DNA of 64,000 nt. Source: Acorus gramineus (lineage: Eukaryota; Streptophyta; Magnoliopsida; Acorales; Acoraceae). The stretch is from positions 18,146,579 through 18,210,578 of the forward strand of contig CM060849.1 of the NCBI GenBank assembly GCA_030737835.1. The letters are read 5' to 3'. A program made the position numbers and the translations under genes. How positions within the stretch are numbered: the first letter of the stretch is position 1; each line of letters begins with the position of its first letter. The notes below the pieces were generated by a model. It worked only from the letters and a program-made list of their open reading frames with translations. It did no database searches and was not told the DNA's origin. Of this stretch, positions 48,194 through 59,776 are shown piece by piece.

Positions 48194-48545
48194 TTGCTTG
48201 ACCGGGTGGGTTCCCACTGTCGAGGGTTTATGACCGTACGTTCTGTGGATTTTTTCCCACTCGCGGTGATTAGGGGAGGATTGTGAACCCTCTGATTTTG
48301 ATCAGACGGACGGCTGTGATCTTTATCTGCTATGGGCCAAGCACGAGATCCAGCTCCGGGCCAGTCAAATTGGCCCACGTAAGTGAGAGAAAGCAGTAAT
48401 GATGTCAGACTTAAGAATTAATGAATACAAATAAATATGTATATATCTAAATAAATACGTATAATTTTTAAAAAAATTAATTGAACATAAAATGTACTAG
48501 TGTATATTGACCATAACAGTATGTATTCTACACATGGAGTGTATC

Positions 48546-48947
48546 CAGATCCGGCCCTCAGGCAAGGCAACCAAAACAATTGCCTAGGGCCCCATCCAAC
48601 AAGAGCTCATAAGAACCATTTATTGAGTAAACTTTAATAAATGCACGGTGAAATGTGTTACTTTAATTAATCACTCTTAACAAACTTTTTTAATCTGTTT
48701 GGTATTCCCATGAAATTTCTCTTTTCCCTAAATCTCTTCGACCATAATCCAATAGATATTTTAATTTTTTTTTGTTTCATTGAGTGCATATGATATTGTA
48801 TAATATTTTAATTTAAATTATTTTATAATATTGAGCATCTATTTAGTAATATTGATCATGTGAAAAATTAAAACAATCTAGATTTTAAAAAAAGAAATAA
48901 TGTATGGGGTCCCGCTTTAAAATTTTACCTATATAGGATCGGCTCTA
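48546..48947. mobile_element. hAT-like MITE with perfect 8-bp target duplication
   Basis: 402 bp with ends CAGATCCGGCCCTCAGG and CCTATATAGGATCGGCTCTA, which are imperfect inverted termini. Flanking octamers are identical: AGTGTATC at 48538-48545 and 48948-48955. Subterminal phrases GGCAAGGCAACC, CTAGGGCCCC and GGGGTCCC match the CCGGCCCTGAGG-type termini seen in plant hAT MITEs. The core is AT-rich. Confidence 0.9.
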
Positions 48948-49689
48948 AGTGTATCAAAACTCTTTTTTATAAAAATGCGTTTAATTTTTTTAAACGCATT
49001 TGCAGTACATTCACGCTTTGAATTTTTTAGGTATAAATTTATATAACGAATACAATTTTATTCATAAATATAATTATATAAGTTAAATGCATATTTGTTT
49101 TTATAATAATATTTTATTCGATAATTTTTTATACTGTGTTAATGTCAATAATAAACGGGATTAAATAGAAAGTGCGTGTCATAGCTTTCATTGAAATTGC
49201 ACTTGTTCGCTTCAAAAAAATTGTCGTTTATATGTCTTCACTGAGTTGATCATTTTTTTTTTTACAACAGAATTAGAGCTGGTTCATGGTTCGCATACAC
49301 AATAGGTTGGTAGAGGTGCCCAACAACCTCTTGCAAGTTAGTCGAGGTACCCTCTCTTCACTAAAAGGTCCCAATTTAAGTCTTACCCCTACTTATATGA
49401 AAACAATTGATCAGAAAATTAAAAAAAAAATAATAAAAAAAATTTACCAAGAAAGAGATAGGGGCTCGACGGGGTGCAATAAGTAGGGGATTCTTTAATT
49501 TCAAAAGGAAAAAAATAATAGATTTTTTAATATTTTATTTGGTGTGGGGTTATAATTTAATGATGTGGGTATATAAATATCCGTATAATTACTTATGGAA
49601 AAATGTTGAAGTTCTTAACTTTTTATAGATGTTATGTAATTCATAAATCCCAAGGTATAAGTACGTTAAAAATATGAAGATAATTCATA

Positions 49690-49870
49690 AATCCACGTTG
49701 GAGACACCAGGGAGGGCGGAGGTGGGCGGTGGATGGTGGAGAAGGGCAACCGGGTGGTGGTGGGGGTGGTTGGTGTGGCAAAAGAAAGAGAAAGGGAAAG
49801 AGAGAGACGGTCATTGAACAGGGTGGCCGGGTGGCGTTGGAGGAGGGCTGAGGTGGAAGGTGGTTAGCGG
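49690..49870. repeat. G-rich low-complexity stretch
   Basis: Runs of GGTGG, GGCGG and GAGAGA words on the plus strand with no sensible reading frame. Could form secondary structure. No gene called. Confidence 0.6.
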
Positions 49871-50060
49871 TCTATTTTTTTTTTTGCAGTGCTCTCTCTA
49901 TCTCCCTTTTCCCCCATCACTCACACCACCTTAAAAAAATGTTTGTTTTAGAGTAGGGTTCCATCTCAAAGGATGGGAGAAAAGGCCCCTTCTTTAATGA
50001 GTGCGGCACTTTTTTATTTGCATACACGTGTTTTTCTCTCATAGAGAGGAATCCCAAATA

Positions 50061-50260
50061 GAATACGGATCCAGTCAAGCCTGGCACCATCAGTACCATT
50101 AATATTGAGTTATATAGTCTATGAATCGAACTATAGAGAGAGTAACACTGTACCCAATAATTAATCGTGCAATTCGATTCATAGATCGTATAGTTCATCA
50201 ATTCACATACAATGTAATTCGATATTGACCGAAAACAGTCTTGACTGAATCTGGACTCCC
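50061..50260. mobile_element. Foldback MITE, same family as 4510-4726, diverged copy 3
   Basis: The left arm GGATCCAGTCAAG...TATGAATCGAACTATA and right arm GCAATTCGATTCATAG...TTCGATATTGACCGAA...CTTGACTGAATCTGG mirror each other. They share terminal GGATCnAGTCA and the internal TTCGAT(A)..GACCGAA block with the other two copies. Flanks CCCAAATA (50053-50060) and CCCAAACA (50258-50265) are similar but overlap the terminus, so the duplication is uncertain. Confidence 0.65.
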
Positions 50261-50874
50261 AAACATATATATCTCATGTAAATTATATCAAAGCATCATA
50301 AATGTTGTTTTTAGGGGATGAGATACTTTGTCGTTGGAAACAGAAATCCTGTGAAATGAGTGACCGCGATATAGCTAATATGGAGTGTGGTTTTTTTTCA
50401 TAAATATGATTAACAACAAGGGTATTTTTTAAGGGTTTTTTATTTTTTGGTTCATGTTAAATTATATGATTTAGTAATCGATCATTCACTTCTTCATATT
50501 TCAGTTTAAGTCTCTAGATTTAAATGGTGTATTTCTTATTAGTCCCTAAGAGAGACCTATCATTAAATAATTTGGTTTTCTTTTTAGTCCCTATGAGGGA
50601 CTAAAAAAGAATATATCCTTTAAATCTAGAGACTTATACTGAAATATGAAGAAGTAAGGGATCGATCACTAAATTATATAGTTTATGGGAACATAACAAT
50701 AAAAAACCCTTTTTTTAATTGTGTTTTTTGGCTTGTTATAATTGGGTACACCAAATACATATTTGTTTATCAAAGAGCATACTTGCTCTTATTTTAGTTC
50801 TAAAAAATAAAGTGATAGAAAAAATGGAGTATAAATTTTTCTTCTTTGAAACAGTGCATCATCTCTTCATCTCC

Positions 50875-51501
50875 TGCTAGGTTATGGCAAACCTGTGGGC
50901 GGATCTCAGTGCGGCTACTGGCATGAACCTCCATTTCCTCGACATGTCAAAGTTCTGGGAAGTGATAAACTCTCTCACGCGTAGGGGCGACAAGAGTAAA
51001 TCGGCCCTTATCTTTCAGCGGGTCATGCCAGCAGGTCTCTGGGCACTGTGGCTCACCTGAAACGGCGTGGTCTTCAAAGATCAAAGGTTCTATGCGGAGA
51101 ACCTGTGGGCTACGACGGGCTTGCTGCTACATGACTAGGGATTGCACCTAGCGGGAGCAACTTGTGTTAAGCTCGAGGGAAGAGTCCTTCATGTAACGGA
51201 GTAACTCTTTCCTACTCTCCCTCCTTCTCCCCCTCCTCCTCCCCCCCTACTCCTCCTCCTCCAGGTAAGGGGCTCCCGACAGCGAGGTCCCTTGGACGCT
51301 AGGTGATAGGTCGCCCACTCCGTTATGGCATTGCTCGTGCACCTGTGGAGAGGGAAGCCTCCCCTGCTACCATGTCTAGCCTAGGACCCCTACCGTCTAT
51401 CCCCCTGTGTCTATCCCTGTATTTCTCTTTCTGCATTTCAACCCGTTTTGTAACAACGTTGCTTCGTTATAAAATGGATTACATGCCTCAAAAAAAAAAA
51501 A
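50875..51501 (+). mobile_element. 5'-truncated LINE, 3' end with poly(A)
   Basis: The first 240 bases read MNLHFLDMSKFWEVINS...MPAGLWALWLT, then NGVVFKDQRFYAENLW after an in-frame TGA. This is the C-terminal zinc-binding (zf-RVT-like) end of plant LINE ORF2, followed by a TAG. A 3' region follows (CCTCC repeats, GTTTTGTAACAACGTTGC...TATAAAATGG) and ends in 12 A at 51490-51501. The reverse transcriptase proper is absent, as expected for 5' truncation during insertion. The stop inside the ORF shows it is dead. Confidence 0.8.
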
Positions 51502-51603
51502 TTCATGTTACTAATCCAATGGATCATGTGAAATATTATGAAGTTATATAAATTTCCATAATATCATGTACCTCCAATGAGGTCATTTACTATTTTTAAA
51601 AGG

Positions 51604-51839
51604 GTGCTGTTACACTCAGATCCATTTTCAGCCCCAATTCCAGCCCTATATGTGTCGATAGATTTCTATCGACGCATATGCTCACGTTAACAAGACATGC
51701 ATTTATGTAATTCATTGGATTATATGTTTCATTTTTTATAAAAGCATGTACCTCATTAGATGAAATATATTATTTTTAAAAAATTCAAAACACATATAAA
51801 CTGGAATTAAGACTAGAAATGAAGCTGGATGTAACATTA
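51604..51839. mobile_element. Small TIR element with internal perfect hairpin
   Basis: Left GTTACACTCAGATCC...CCCCAATTCCAG and right CTGGAATTAAGAC...GGATGTAACATTAT are inverted ends of about 40 bp. Near the left end TGTCGATAGATTTCTATCGACG forms a tight hairpin. AATGTTACA-type termini recur near 17008, 27508 and 52068, hinting at a larger family. Confidence 0.6.
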
Positions 51840-52249
51840 TTCTTTTTAAAAAGTCTTGGACTATCAAAATATTACAGTGTACACTATAACCGCGTGGTAT
51901 ATTGCATGTCACATTGTTTGAAATTGATTTTTTTTTTTTTTAAAGAAATTACATTGAGTGTATCTCCACATATAAAAGGAGTATATATTTATTTTCAAAA
52001 AAAATAAAACCGATGTAATTGCAAATAGTTTTGCATATTTCCAATTGATTGCTATCTCTAGAAAAATGTTACATTCAAATTTTTTTACAATCCCAAACAC
52101 ATACTATTTTTAAGAAAATGATAAACATCATCTAATAATGTATATGATTTAATGAAAATTGTACATTACTTCATTTCAAATTGAATGAACATATTTTTAA
52201 TAAATGTACGGATAAAATTAAACATAATAGATATATATGTCATGTAAGG

Positions 52250-52440
52250 TCTCATTTGGTAACGTGTTTGGACGATAGTTAGGAAAGCTATCTTCGTCTG
52301 TTTGTCCCTGGTCTCACAAAAAATTCTTTTGAATTTCGCCTAACAAACAAGAGGAATGACACGACGTCAAGACTCGAATTCAAGACCTACCTTTAACATG
52401 GATAAGTTCTGAATCGTTGTGCCATGGTCACTAGGGACAG
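52250..52440 (-). repeat. SINE-like tRNA-related segment, reverse orientation
   Basis: On the minus strand GACCATGGCACAACGATTC resembles box A and CTTGAATTCGAGTCTTG resembles box B, with a 3' part rich in GTTTGTTAGGCG. Weak evidence without boundaries. Confidence 0.3.
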
Positions 52441-53080
52441 ATAGTGACTATGTTTGTTCTATAGTTTTTTTCGACTAATTTTGTAGCATATAACATTTTA
52501 TACATAGTTAAAAGCTGAATTTGTAAGAAACTGACTTTTCACATATAGTAAAAAAACTAATTTTTTTTTGTCACATTTATACAAAAAATGGTTTACAAAA
52601 TCCGGCTTCCTACGAAATCAAAATCGTCTTAAACCAAAAACACGTTTGGAAACAGAGCCAGGCCAACGGCTTTGTGACATCTTGCCGCGTATTTGAACCA
52701 CGTGTAACAAGAAGACCAAAACAATTGTAAACGGTAAAGTAAGCTGTATAAACAAATCCCTGATATTCTCCTCTTTTGGTTGCATCATCAAGAGAAACCA
52801 TGACAATATCAAACATTTTAATTAGACTACAATACAACGCCTCCCCAAAATTATAAGTTGTGGAGACATTGAAAAAAACATTAATTTCGATCTGATTGGT
52901 CCGTTTAAAATTTTGACATTTCCCTCTTAACATAAACACATCAGAACCAATACATCGATCAACAACAAAAAGGACCAAAAATTATAAAATTAAAAATCAG
53001 AGCTTCGGATCGCCAACAGTTCTTCAGCTACAATTATCATTCGAAGACGGGCGAAGCATCGGATCGGAAAGATCAAAAGA

Positions 53081-53287
53081 TCAAGAGATGCTGCGCTTAC
53101 CGGGGCGATCGGCGACTTGGAGGGTCTGATTGATGAGTTTCTTGGCTTTCTTGCTCTTGATCTCGACTTTGACGCTGGAGCTCTTGTCCATCTTCACGTA
53201 CGGCTTCTTCTTCGCCCTTCCCTTCCCCTTCAGCGATCTCATCTTCGACTTTATCGTCTCCACCAGACTCTCCAATTGTATCGCCAT
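53081..53287 (-). CDS. Small conserved basic plant protein, 68 aa, function unknown
   Basis: Single-exon ORF MAIQLESLVETIKSKMRSL, then GRAKKKPYVKMDKSSSVKVE, SKKAKKLINQTLQVADRPGK. About one third Lys/Arg, no signal peptide. The KKPYVKMDKSSSVKVEI..RKA and VADRPGKR segments look like a small plant protein family I recall as uncharacterised. A (CT)n tract (53293-53315) lies right upstream of the ATG, and a TATAAAC word at 53424-53418 fits a leader of about 100 bases. A possible donor (CG|GTAAGC) near the end could allow a longer C terminus. Confidence 0.75.
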   Translation of the reverse strand: MAIQLESLVETIKSKMRSLKGKGRAKKKPYVKMDKSSSVKVEIKSKKAKKLINQTLQVADRPGKRSIS

Positions 53288-53520
53288 CTCTGGCTCTCTC
53301 TCTCTCTCTCTCTCTTATTCTTCTGGTTATGATTTTGAAAGAGTCGGATTTGAAGAGGAGCTTTTCCCCTATTTCGGGGATTTGGACTGTGAGTGCAAAA
53401 GAAAAACTCTGTTTTCCGTTTATATTTGGTGCCGACGACGAAATGAACCATAGACTTTGTTAAAATTACGCTCATAACCCAATTATGTATACTGTCAGGA
53501 TGGATGCCTTTTTTGCTTTT

Positions 53521-53537
53521 GGGGGGGGGGGGGGGGG
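53521..53537. repeat. Poly(G) run of 17
   Basis: Uninterrupted G run upstream of the small basic gene. Third homopolymer of this type in the window. Confidence 0.85.
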
Positions 53538-54800
53538 AGCTCAATATAATAAAAGTCATACATGTGTTATGTTATATAGTTTATATATTCAACCGTTGCA
53601 TTGAAAGACAAGATACCCTTGAGTCTGGATTGTAATCTTTAGTTTTTTTTTAAAATTGTATCATCTTTCACTTAATTGATCATCTCAAGTATTGTATGTT
53701 TTTAAACATGTCAATTACTAATAATAAAAAAATGACCATGCAAAAATCAAATTTCGATTTTTGATACATGCATATGAGAAATTTAGGAAGAGATATTAGT
53801 TCCTTGACTAAATAGGGTGTTGGTTAAATTGAATACTTGTACTCTGATACAACATGCCCCAAGAATGGAAACCATTCACTTGTTTTTGTCTTTATAAATT
53901 TTTTTTTTTATCAATATAAATTTCGTTTTGACTTTGGTGTACCTCATATATATTTTTTTGGCAAAAGGAATGTAATTGGGCTTTATACTCCTCAACGACG
54001 AATGATGAAATAATTCTTCAAATAAAAATTTTATTTTGGTTTTTGCTGTGTTGTCTGGTTAAATTTGATAGGTTAGATCAAAGTAAGATAGAGACACCAT
54101 TATCTAAAGATTAACAATATTTTGAAAGATAAACACTATTTTTCATGGGACTAATCAGATGGTTTTTGAGCAAATTGTGGCATTTTCCATTTTAAAAAAT
54201 ATCAAAATAGACAATGTTCAAATTAGAAATAATCAGATGGTGTCACCTAATATAATTCCACTCCGCAAATGGTGTCACTTAACAGAGTTCTAAATCTTAG
54301 CTGCCAAAAATTGAAAATTTTCATTACAAAACCCGGCAAGGAAATGTAACTTATGATCCACCTTTTTTCCATTTTTAGTTGGGAAGACCAACTCTGTATC
54401 CGTCTCAAATAATCAACTCACCAACCAAAATAAGTGGTCCAGTTTGTGACTTTGTGATGCAACCTCCCTCAGTCAGCTCCCCAACAATAAAAGCCCGAGT
54501 CAACATCCATGACCATTCAGAAATTTCCATTTTTTAAAGTTAAGAGTCTCTTAAGATGTCACTTCCCAAATCAGCATTCAAACCTTTAAGCTTGGCTAAA
54601 TTTAGTCACCCAATAATGTATTCTTGCAGGAATTCTGGCCTCTTCTCTTTTCATGACGGCACCTAACAAAACAAAAGAAAAGAACAACCCAATGATTCAT
54701 TGAGGAAATCTAAATTTTGAATGTTTAATGTTTAATGTGCTAAACCATGTACAATCAATACAAAATTTCAAATGTATGACTTACTTGATATAGCTAATGA

Positions 54801-57800
54801 CTAATGGAGTTCCGGTTTCTGTGTGTTGGACCATAACATCAGGGCAGATAGAAGTGTGATTGTCGCAGTCTCAGCTCGCAGTCGATGAGGCCCTAGACCG
54901 ACGGGTGTAGCACCAGATTTAATCATTAGCTTCACTTCTTCCTCTGTGAAGTCTGGAGAATTGGAAATGCCAACATCTGTTATTCATATTCTAATTGAAA
55001 ACATTATTAAGAGAGCATGCAATATTCAATCAAGTGCATGTATTTACTTAATTAAGAATGGGGACCGATGTTCCGCTATCTCAAAAAATAGAGCTGCCTT
55101 GAATTGCACAATGAATTACAATCACATAATCCACATCCATACAGATGATTACAGGCGTGCATCAGATACGGTTATATATATAATTAGACAGATATTAAAT
55201 AGAGAGAGAGATGTTATATGCTCACCCCCTTCTGGTCCAACTATCATAACCCCACTAGCCTCTCTCCTTGAGCAAGATAAAATATCGATGAGTGGAGTTG
55301 CTTCAGCTGCAGCTAGAAAAGACAATTCTGATTGACTCACCTGGTATTACAAAGAGCACAAAAACTAACTCCTGCAAATGATGAGGGGAGAAAATTCCAT
55401 TTCGATTTGCATTTTCATTCCTTTTAATATAAATAACTTGGTAGAGATCAATGGCAAAATTACTCTCTCCAAGAAAGCATGCATTTCGATTAAACTTGCA
55501 AGATAGCCTAACCATTTGCCATCCTCCTCAATTTACCTAACTAACATAAGTGTAAAGAATTGGCTGCACCATTGATTCCATGTCATAAATATTTATTTAT
55601 GATTAAGAAGATTTATGAGAAGCTGCATATAGTATAGTATCTTGTGGAAGCAAGTGATGGGGATTTTCTTTTTTTTTTTGACAGGTAAGTGGAGCATGAA
55701 CCAGAACATGTTGATATTCTCATGCTTAGGCAAAGCCTGAGTTTCCCAAATAGTGTATGATATAGATTACAATTACAAGTATTAGATGAATAATTCAATA
55801 ACCTGATTGCGGCCACAAACAAGGGCATCCCATTTCAAGGTTTTGGATACATGTCAGACTCAGAAATTCCATTTCCATCCAACACCAATTCAATTTCTTG
55901 TGTCTCTGAAACATAATATTATAAAGGTGCAGCACCCAAAAACTGGTGATGCATTTCACATCGACACATGTTTGTCACTTTTACATAGCCTCTTACATAA
56001 TAAACTATTTCCATTACTAAACTACCTACCAACAAACTTTTTTTTTTTTCCGTAAAAATACAAACAACCTTGATCATCTAAAAATAAATGTCAAAAATAC
56101 CATATCATAATATCAAAGAAGAGAAAAATGTACCATGATAATCATGAAGTTTATGTGCCAAAAATAAATGCAATATTAGCTTAACACCGGGTGACAATAT
56201 ATAGTAGAAGACACATAATTGAAAATTTTCAGCAAGTGGAGCTAAGATCACTCACGAGGGGCAAAAAACTGAGAAGTTTCATTGGGGGATTGAGGGTCAT
56301 TTCATGCAGCCGCTGACCTGAAATAGAGAACAGAGAAACCTAGGTGATGCATGTGTAGATGCACAAAACAGATTCACCCAAGAAACTCAGGCATGCAAGT
56401 GCTGCATTCTGCATATTGTAGATGAGCTTGTCAGATGAAAAAATAAGGGAATATGGAAAAGCATGCTACAGGCTGTATGACCATTGTAAGATGAATATAA
56501 AAAAAAAGGGAACATACATTGTTTGACAGCAGCCAGGATAACCCGATGTAGTCTGTCCACTCTGTTTTCTGTAATGGAGGGGGATCTTTCAGTCAATAGA
56601 GGCGTGACACTGCTAGCACCAAGCTCCTTTCGAGAGATAAAATGTCAAACAAGTGAAACAGATTAACAACACTAGTAACTTTCCTCAGTAGAACAATACC
56701 ATAAATTGCTTTATTTTTTGAAAAGGAAGTAAGAGACATACTGTACATTTCTCGACAAGCCAATCTGCACGACCCCCTTTCAGGGTTCCTGAAGAGAAAA
56801 AGGAATTTTCCATTCAGCTGTCACTTATGAGGGTGAGGTCTGGGCTTTATATACGAGTGCATGAACAAAAGGAATTTTTCCATGAACGTCTGATTTTTAT
56901 TAGGTGACTTTTAAATAATTCTTGTACACTATTAAGGAAATTGCAGATTGAGGGAAAATCAAACATTTAGAGGAAGCACGGATCAGAGCTATGAAAACCC
57001 ACCAAAAGCTGCGAAAACATGCCATTGTGTACCCTGAGGAGCAACATTCTTCACATCTTCTGATGCCATAAAATCCAGCCCAGTGCGGTCCACCTTATGT
57101 ATGAAACCCGTGACAATTCCTCCTGTCCCATTGAAGAGCTCCACCCTTATGATTAACACAGGGACAAAACATAACACACAAGTAGAGGCATTCAGGAAAA
57201 CGAACTTTAACTTAGTATGTCATAACAAATGCATCACTGACAAAGATGAAATCTACATCACCTCTCCTGCACAGCAGCACAGGCAGTGGAATCCACTATT
57301 AAAAAAAAAAAAAATTAATTGGACATTTCCATGGTCCATAGTGTTCTATGTAGGCCACAGTCTTCGATGCATCATTAAAAGAAGTTTTAAAGGCCCCTTT
57401 GCCAGTGGTTTAAGATTTGTTTGGTTAGTGTATGAAATCTCCCACTTTTTCTCATAAATAAATGTTAAGGCGTAGTAATATCCATGAACTTAGTCCACTT
57501 TTATATTGGAAAACTTAATTAAGCTAGTCTGTTTATATAAAATACTTTTATTTCTGGCTTGCCTTTGGTGTAATTTGTGCATTTTTTTAAAACCAATTTT
57601 ATGCTTCTGTAAAATGTGTGATAATATAAAAGAGAGGAGTTTCGGTGACTGATGCACCTACTTTTTATCAATAACTTACGTAAGGACATTTGCATAAAAG
57701 GTATAAATTCTAATCCATTTGTCTGATGGACTTGTTAAACCTCTGTTTGAAGATAAAAAATATTAGAATATCATTTCAACTTTATACCACGATGATACCA

Positions 57801-58430
57801 GCTATTGCACCATTGCCGAAGAGAGCCTAAATGCATTGCACAGTCATACCATGCACCGATAAGCGTACAATCAATTGGAATGCAAGAAACAACCATCAAT
57901 TCAAGTGTTTGTGAAACCTAATTTCACTGAATTCCAATCAATTCCAAGTCTACAGAAATAACGAAACAAAAATCACACACTCATTACCTATCACTCTCTG
58001 TCAATCGCAAGACCTTCGTCGCGTGCCAGAACTCTTCACCCTGAACTCGAACAACGCTTCCCTGTTAACCCCAGAGAGATCAACAGCGAAAAATCATCGC
58101 ACCATCAACAATGCATCCAAACATCCAACAAATGCACAGGCAAAGCTTGATTTCAGAGTTATCCGGTATAAAATTATCCAAGAAACCCTAAAATTTCAGT
58201 CTCGAGTGTATTTGGGGGAGGTGAGGAAGGCTTGCCTTGGAGGGAGGAAGGACCGGGGAGTGGAACCGGGGGGGACCACCGCGAGACCAATCCACCGTAA
58301 CCGATGGTGACGATGTTGAGGAGGCTCGGGTGATCAAGCGACGGCGAAGGTTCCGCCATGGATGACTCAGGAGAAGCGAGAGAGAGTCTCGGACTGCGAG
58401 TGTTCTCATTTGATAACTCTCACTTCCCAT
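54801..58430 (-). CDS. RsmE-type 16S rRNA (uracil-N3) methyltransferase, organellar, 8 exons, 298 aa
   Basis: Exons, high to low: 58236-58430, 57988-58061, 57003-57145, 56742-56788, 56518-56626, 56256-56317, 55226-55340, 54801-54952 (897 nt, in frame throughout). The first 60 residues (SLLLSHPWRNLRRRLITRASS) look like an organelle transit peptide. Then come VVRVQGEEFWHATKVLRL, VELFNGTGGIVTGFI (N-terminal PUA-like domain), TQWHVFAAFGTLKGGRADW, LVEKCTELGASSVTPLLTER and KQCQRLHEM. The SPOUT knot follows (IVGPEGDFTEEE, VGLGPHRLRAETA), which binds S-adenosylmethionine. Bacterial RsmE methylates U1498 of 16S rRNA, so a plastid or mitochondrial ribosome role is inferred. Intron 1 has a GC donor. A later ATG at 58409 is an alternative start. 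Confidence 0.92.
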
Positions 58431-58670
58431 TTGTCTGACCTTATCAGATGATGCATCTTTTTATGTGAAAAGGTTAAGGTAAACTTTTAGTCCACCATAT
58501 GAACGGTCATGATGATTATGGCTTGCTCCGGAACCAACATCGAATGGATGAGATTCGGAGAACTTGCTGATCCGAACGCACGTGCACACAAAATGTTCAT
58601 CCTTATCTAACACGATGACACGTCAATAACAAAAGCCTCACCAAGACTTGTTCCAAATCCATTAAATTTT

Positions 58671-59179
58671 GGTAATAATCCATATAACCCCCTTTAAACT
58701 ACTTGAAATCCATATAACCCCCTAAAAACACGCATATAAATTCAAATAGCCTCCTGAATTAAATTTTCATTGACACGTAAAAAATATTTTATGAATGTTT
58801 TATTTGGTTGACCCTTGAATAAAAATACAATATATTAAAATCCCCTCACAATGTGTTAAAATGTAAAAAATCATTTCTAAAAGATGATTTATTCTTCTAG
58901 ATTGGATTTTATAATCTATTTGGAGAGGTAAAATCATCATTTATAGAAGATTTTTTATATTTTTATCAAATTGTAAGTTTTTTTTTAATATATTGTGTTT
59001 TCAACCAGCGTAAACCAAATAGAATTTTAACATAATACTCTTTATTTATCAACAAAAGTTTAACCTATGAGATTATTTAGATTTACATAAATGTTTTTAA
59101 GAGGTTACATTGGCTTCATGAAAAGTGAGAGGGTTATATAAATTTTAAACAGTTTACCAGAGTTATTTAGATTTTTCCC
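58671..59179. mobile_element. Foldback element, ATATAACCCCCT family, copy 2
   Basis: About 509 bp. The left arm has CCATATAACCCCC twice plus ATATAAATTCAAATAGCC, and the right arm has GAGGGTTATATAAATTTT, GAGTTATTTAGATTTTTCCC and related inverted words. It shares phrases and layout with 32875-33373 but is more eroded. It sits in the 1.35-kb space between the divergent RsmE and PP2-A10-like genes. Confidence 0.7.
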
Positions 59180-59776
59180 TTGGAATTCTATGATGCACCT
59201 AATGCAGGTTGAATATAACATAACCAATTCAAACAAAAATACTGTGTTTGCGTTTGAACAATGTATACTCATACGCTTTATCCAACTCAGAGATTCATGC
59301 CCCTGTCCAAAATTAGGCTGTTTGCCGTGTTTGTCATTGTTCTGTTAGGAGGTTCAATTCATGAATTCAATGTGGTTACTGATAAATTTAAATCTTCATA
59401 TTGAATTTGTTTGAAATGTTTAGTCAATCCCAACCTGTCACAGTTTTATTTATCCTATTAAACATAACATAAAAAAAAGAAAGAAAGAAAGAAAAGTAGA
59501 TAACATCATCTCTCCAACACCCTATCTCATATAAATTAAAAAAATCGAGAGAAAAAATCTTCGACAGCCTCGAATATCTATTGATATTTTTTCCTCATAA
59601 AACTTATACCAAATTTATGGCAGTGAAAAATCCAGAAAGTCGTCTCTGTTTGGATGCCTCGATAATCACCACTTTGCGTAGCATCATCTCCTCTTCCTCT
59701 TCTCGAAATTCCGAATCCCTAGACGCCGCCTCGTAAGACCCCACGCCACGGAATCCTAGGGTTTCCTTTTCGATCG

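Noticed and set aside
52610-52978. 122-aa minus-strand ORF just downstream of the small basic gene
   Set aside because: No recognisable motif, no good start context and position fits a 3' UTR; probably chance.
58174-58359. Minus-strand ORF beginning MAEPSPSLDHPSLL
   Set aside because: Lies in another frame of RsmE exon 1; the frame starting at 58430 or 58409 connects to all conserved RsmE exons.
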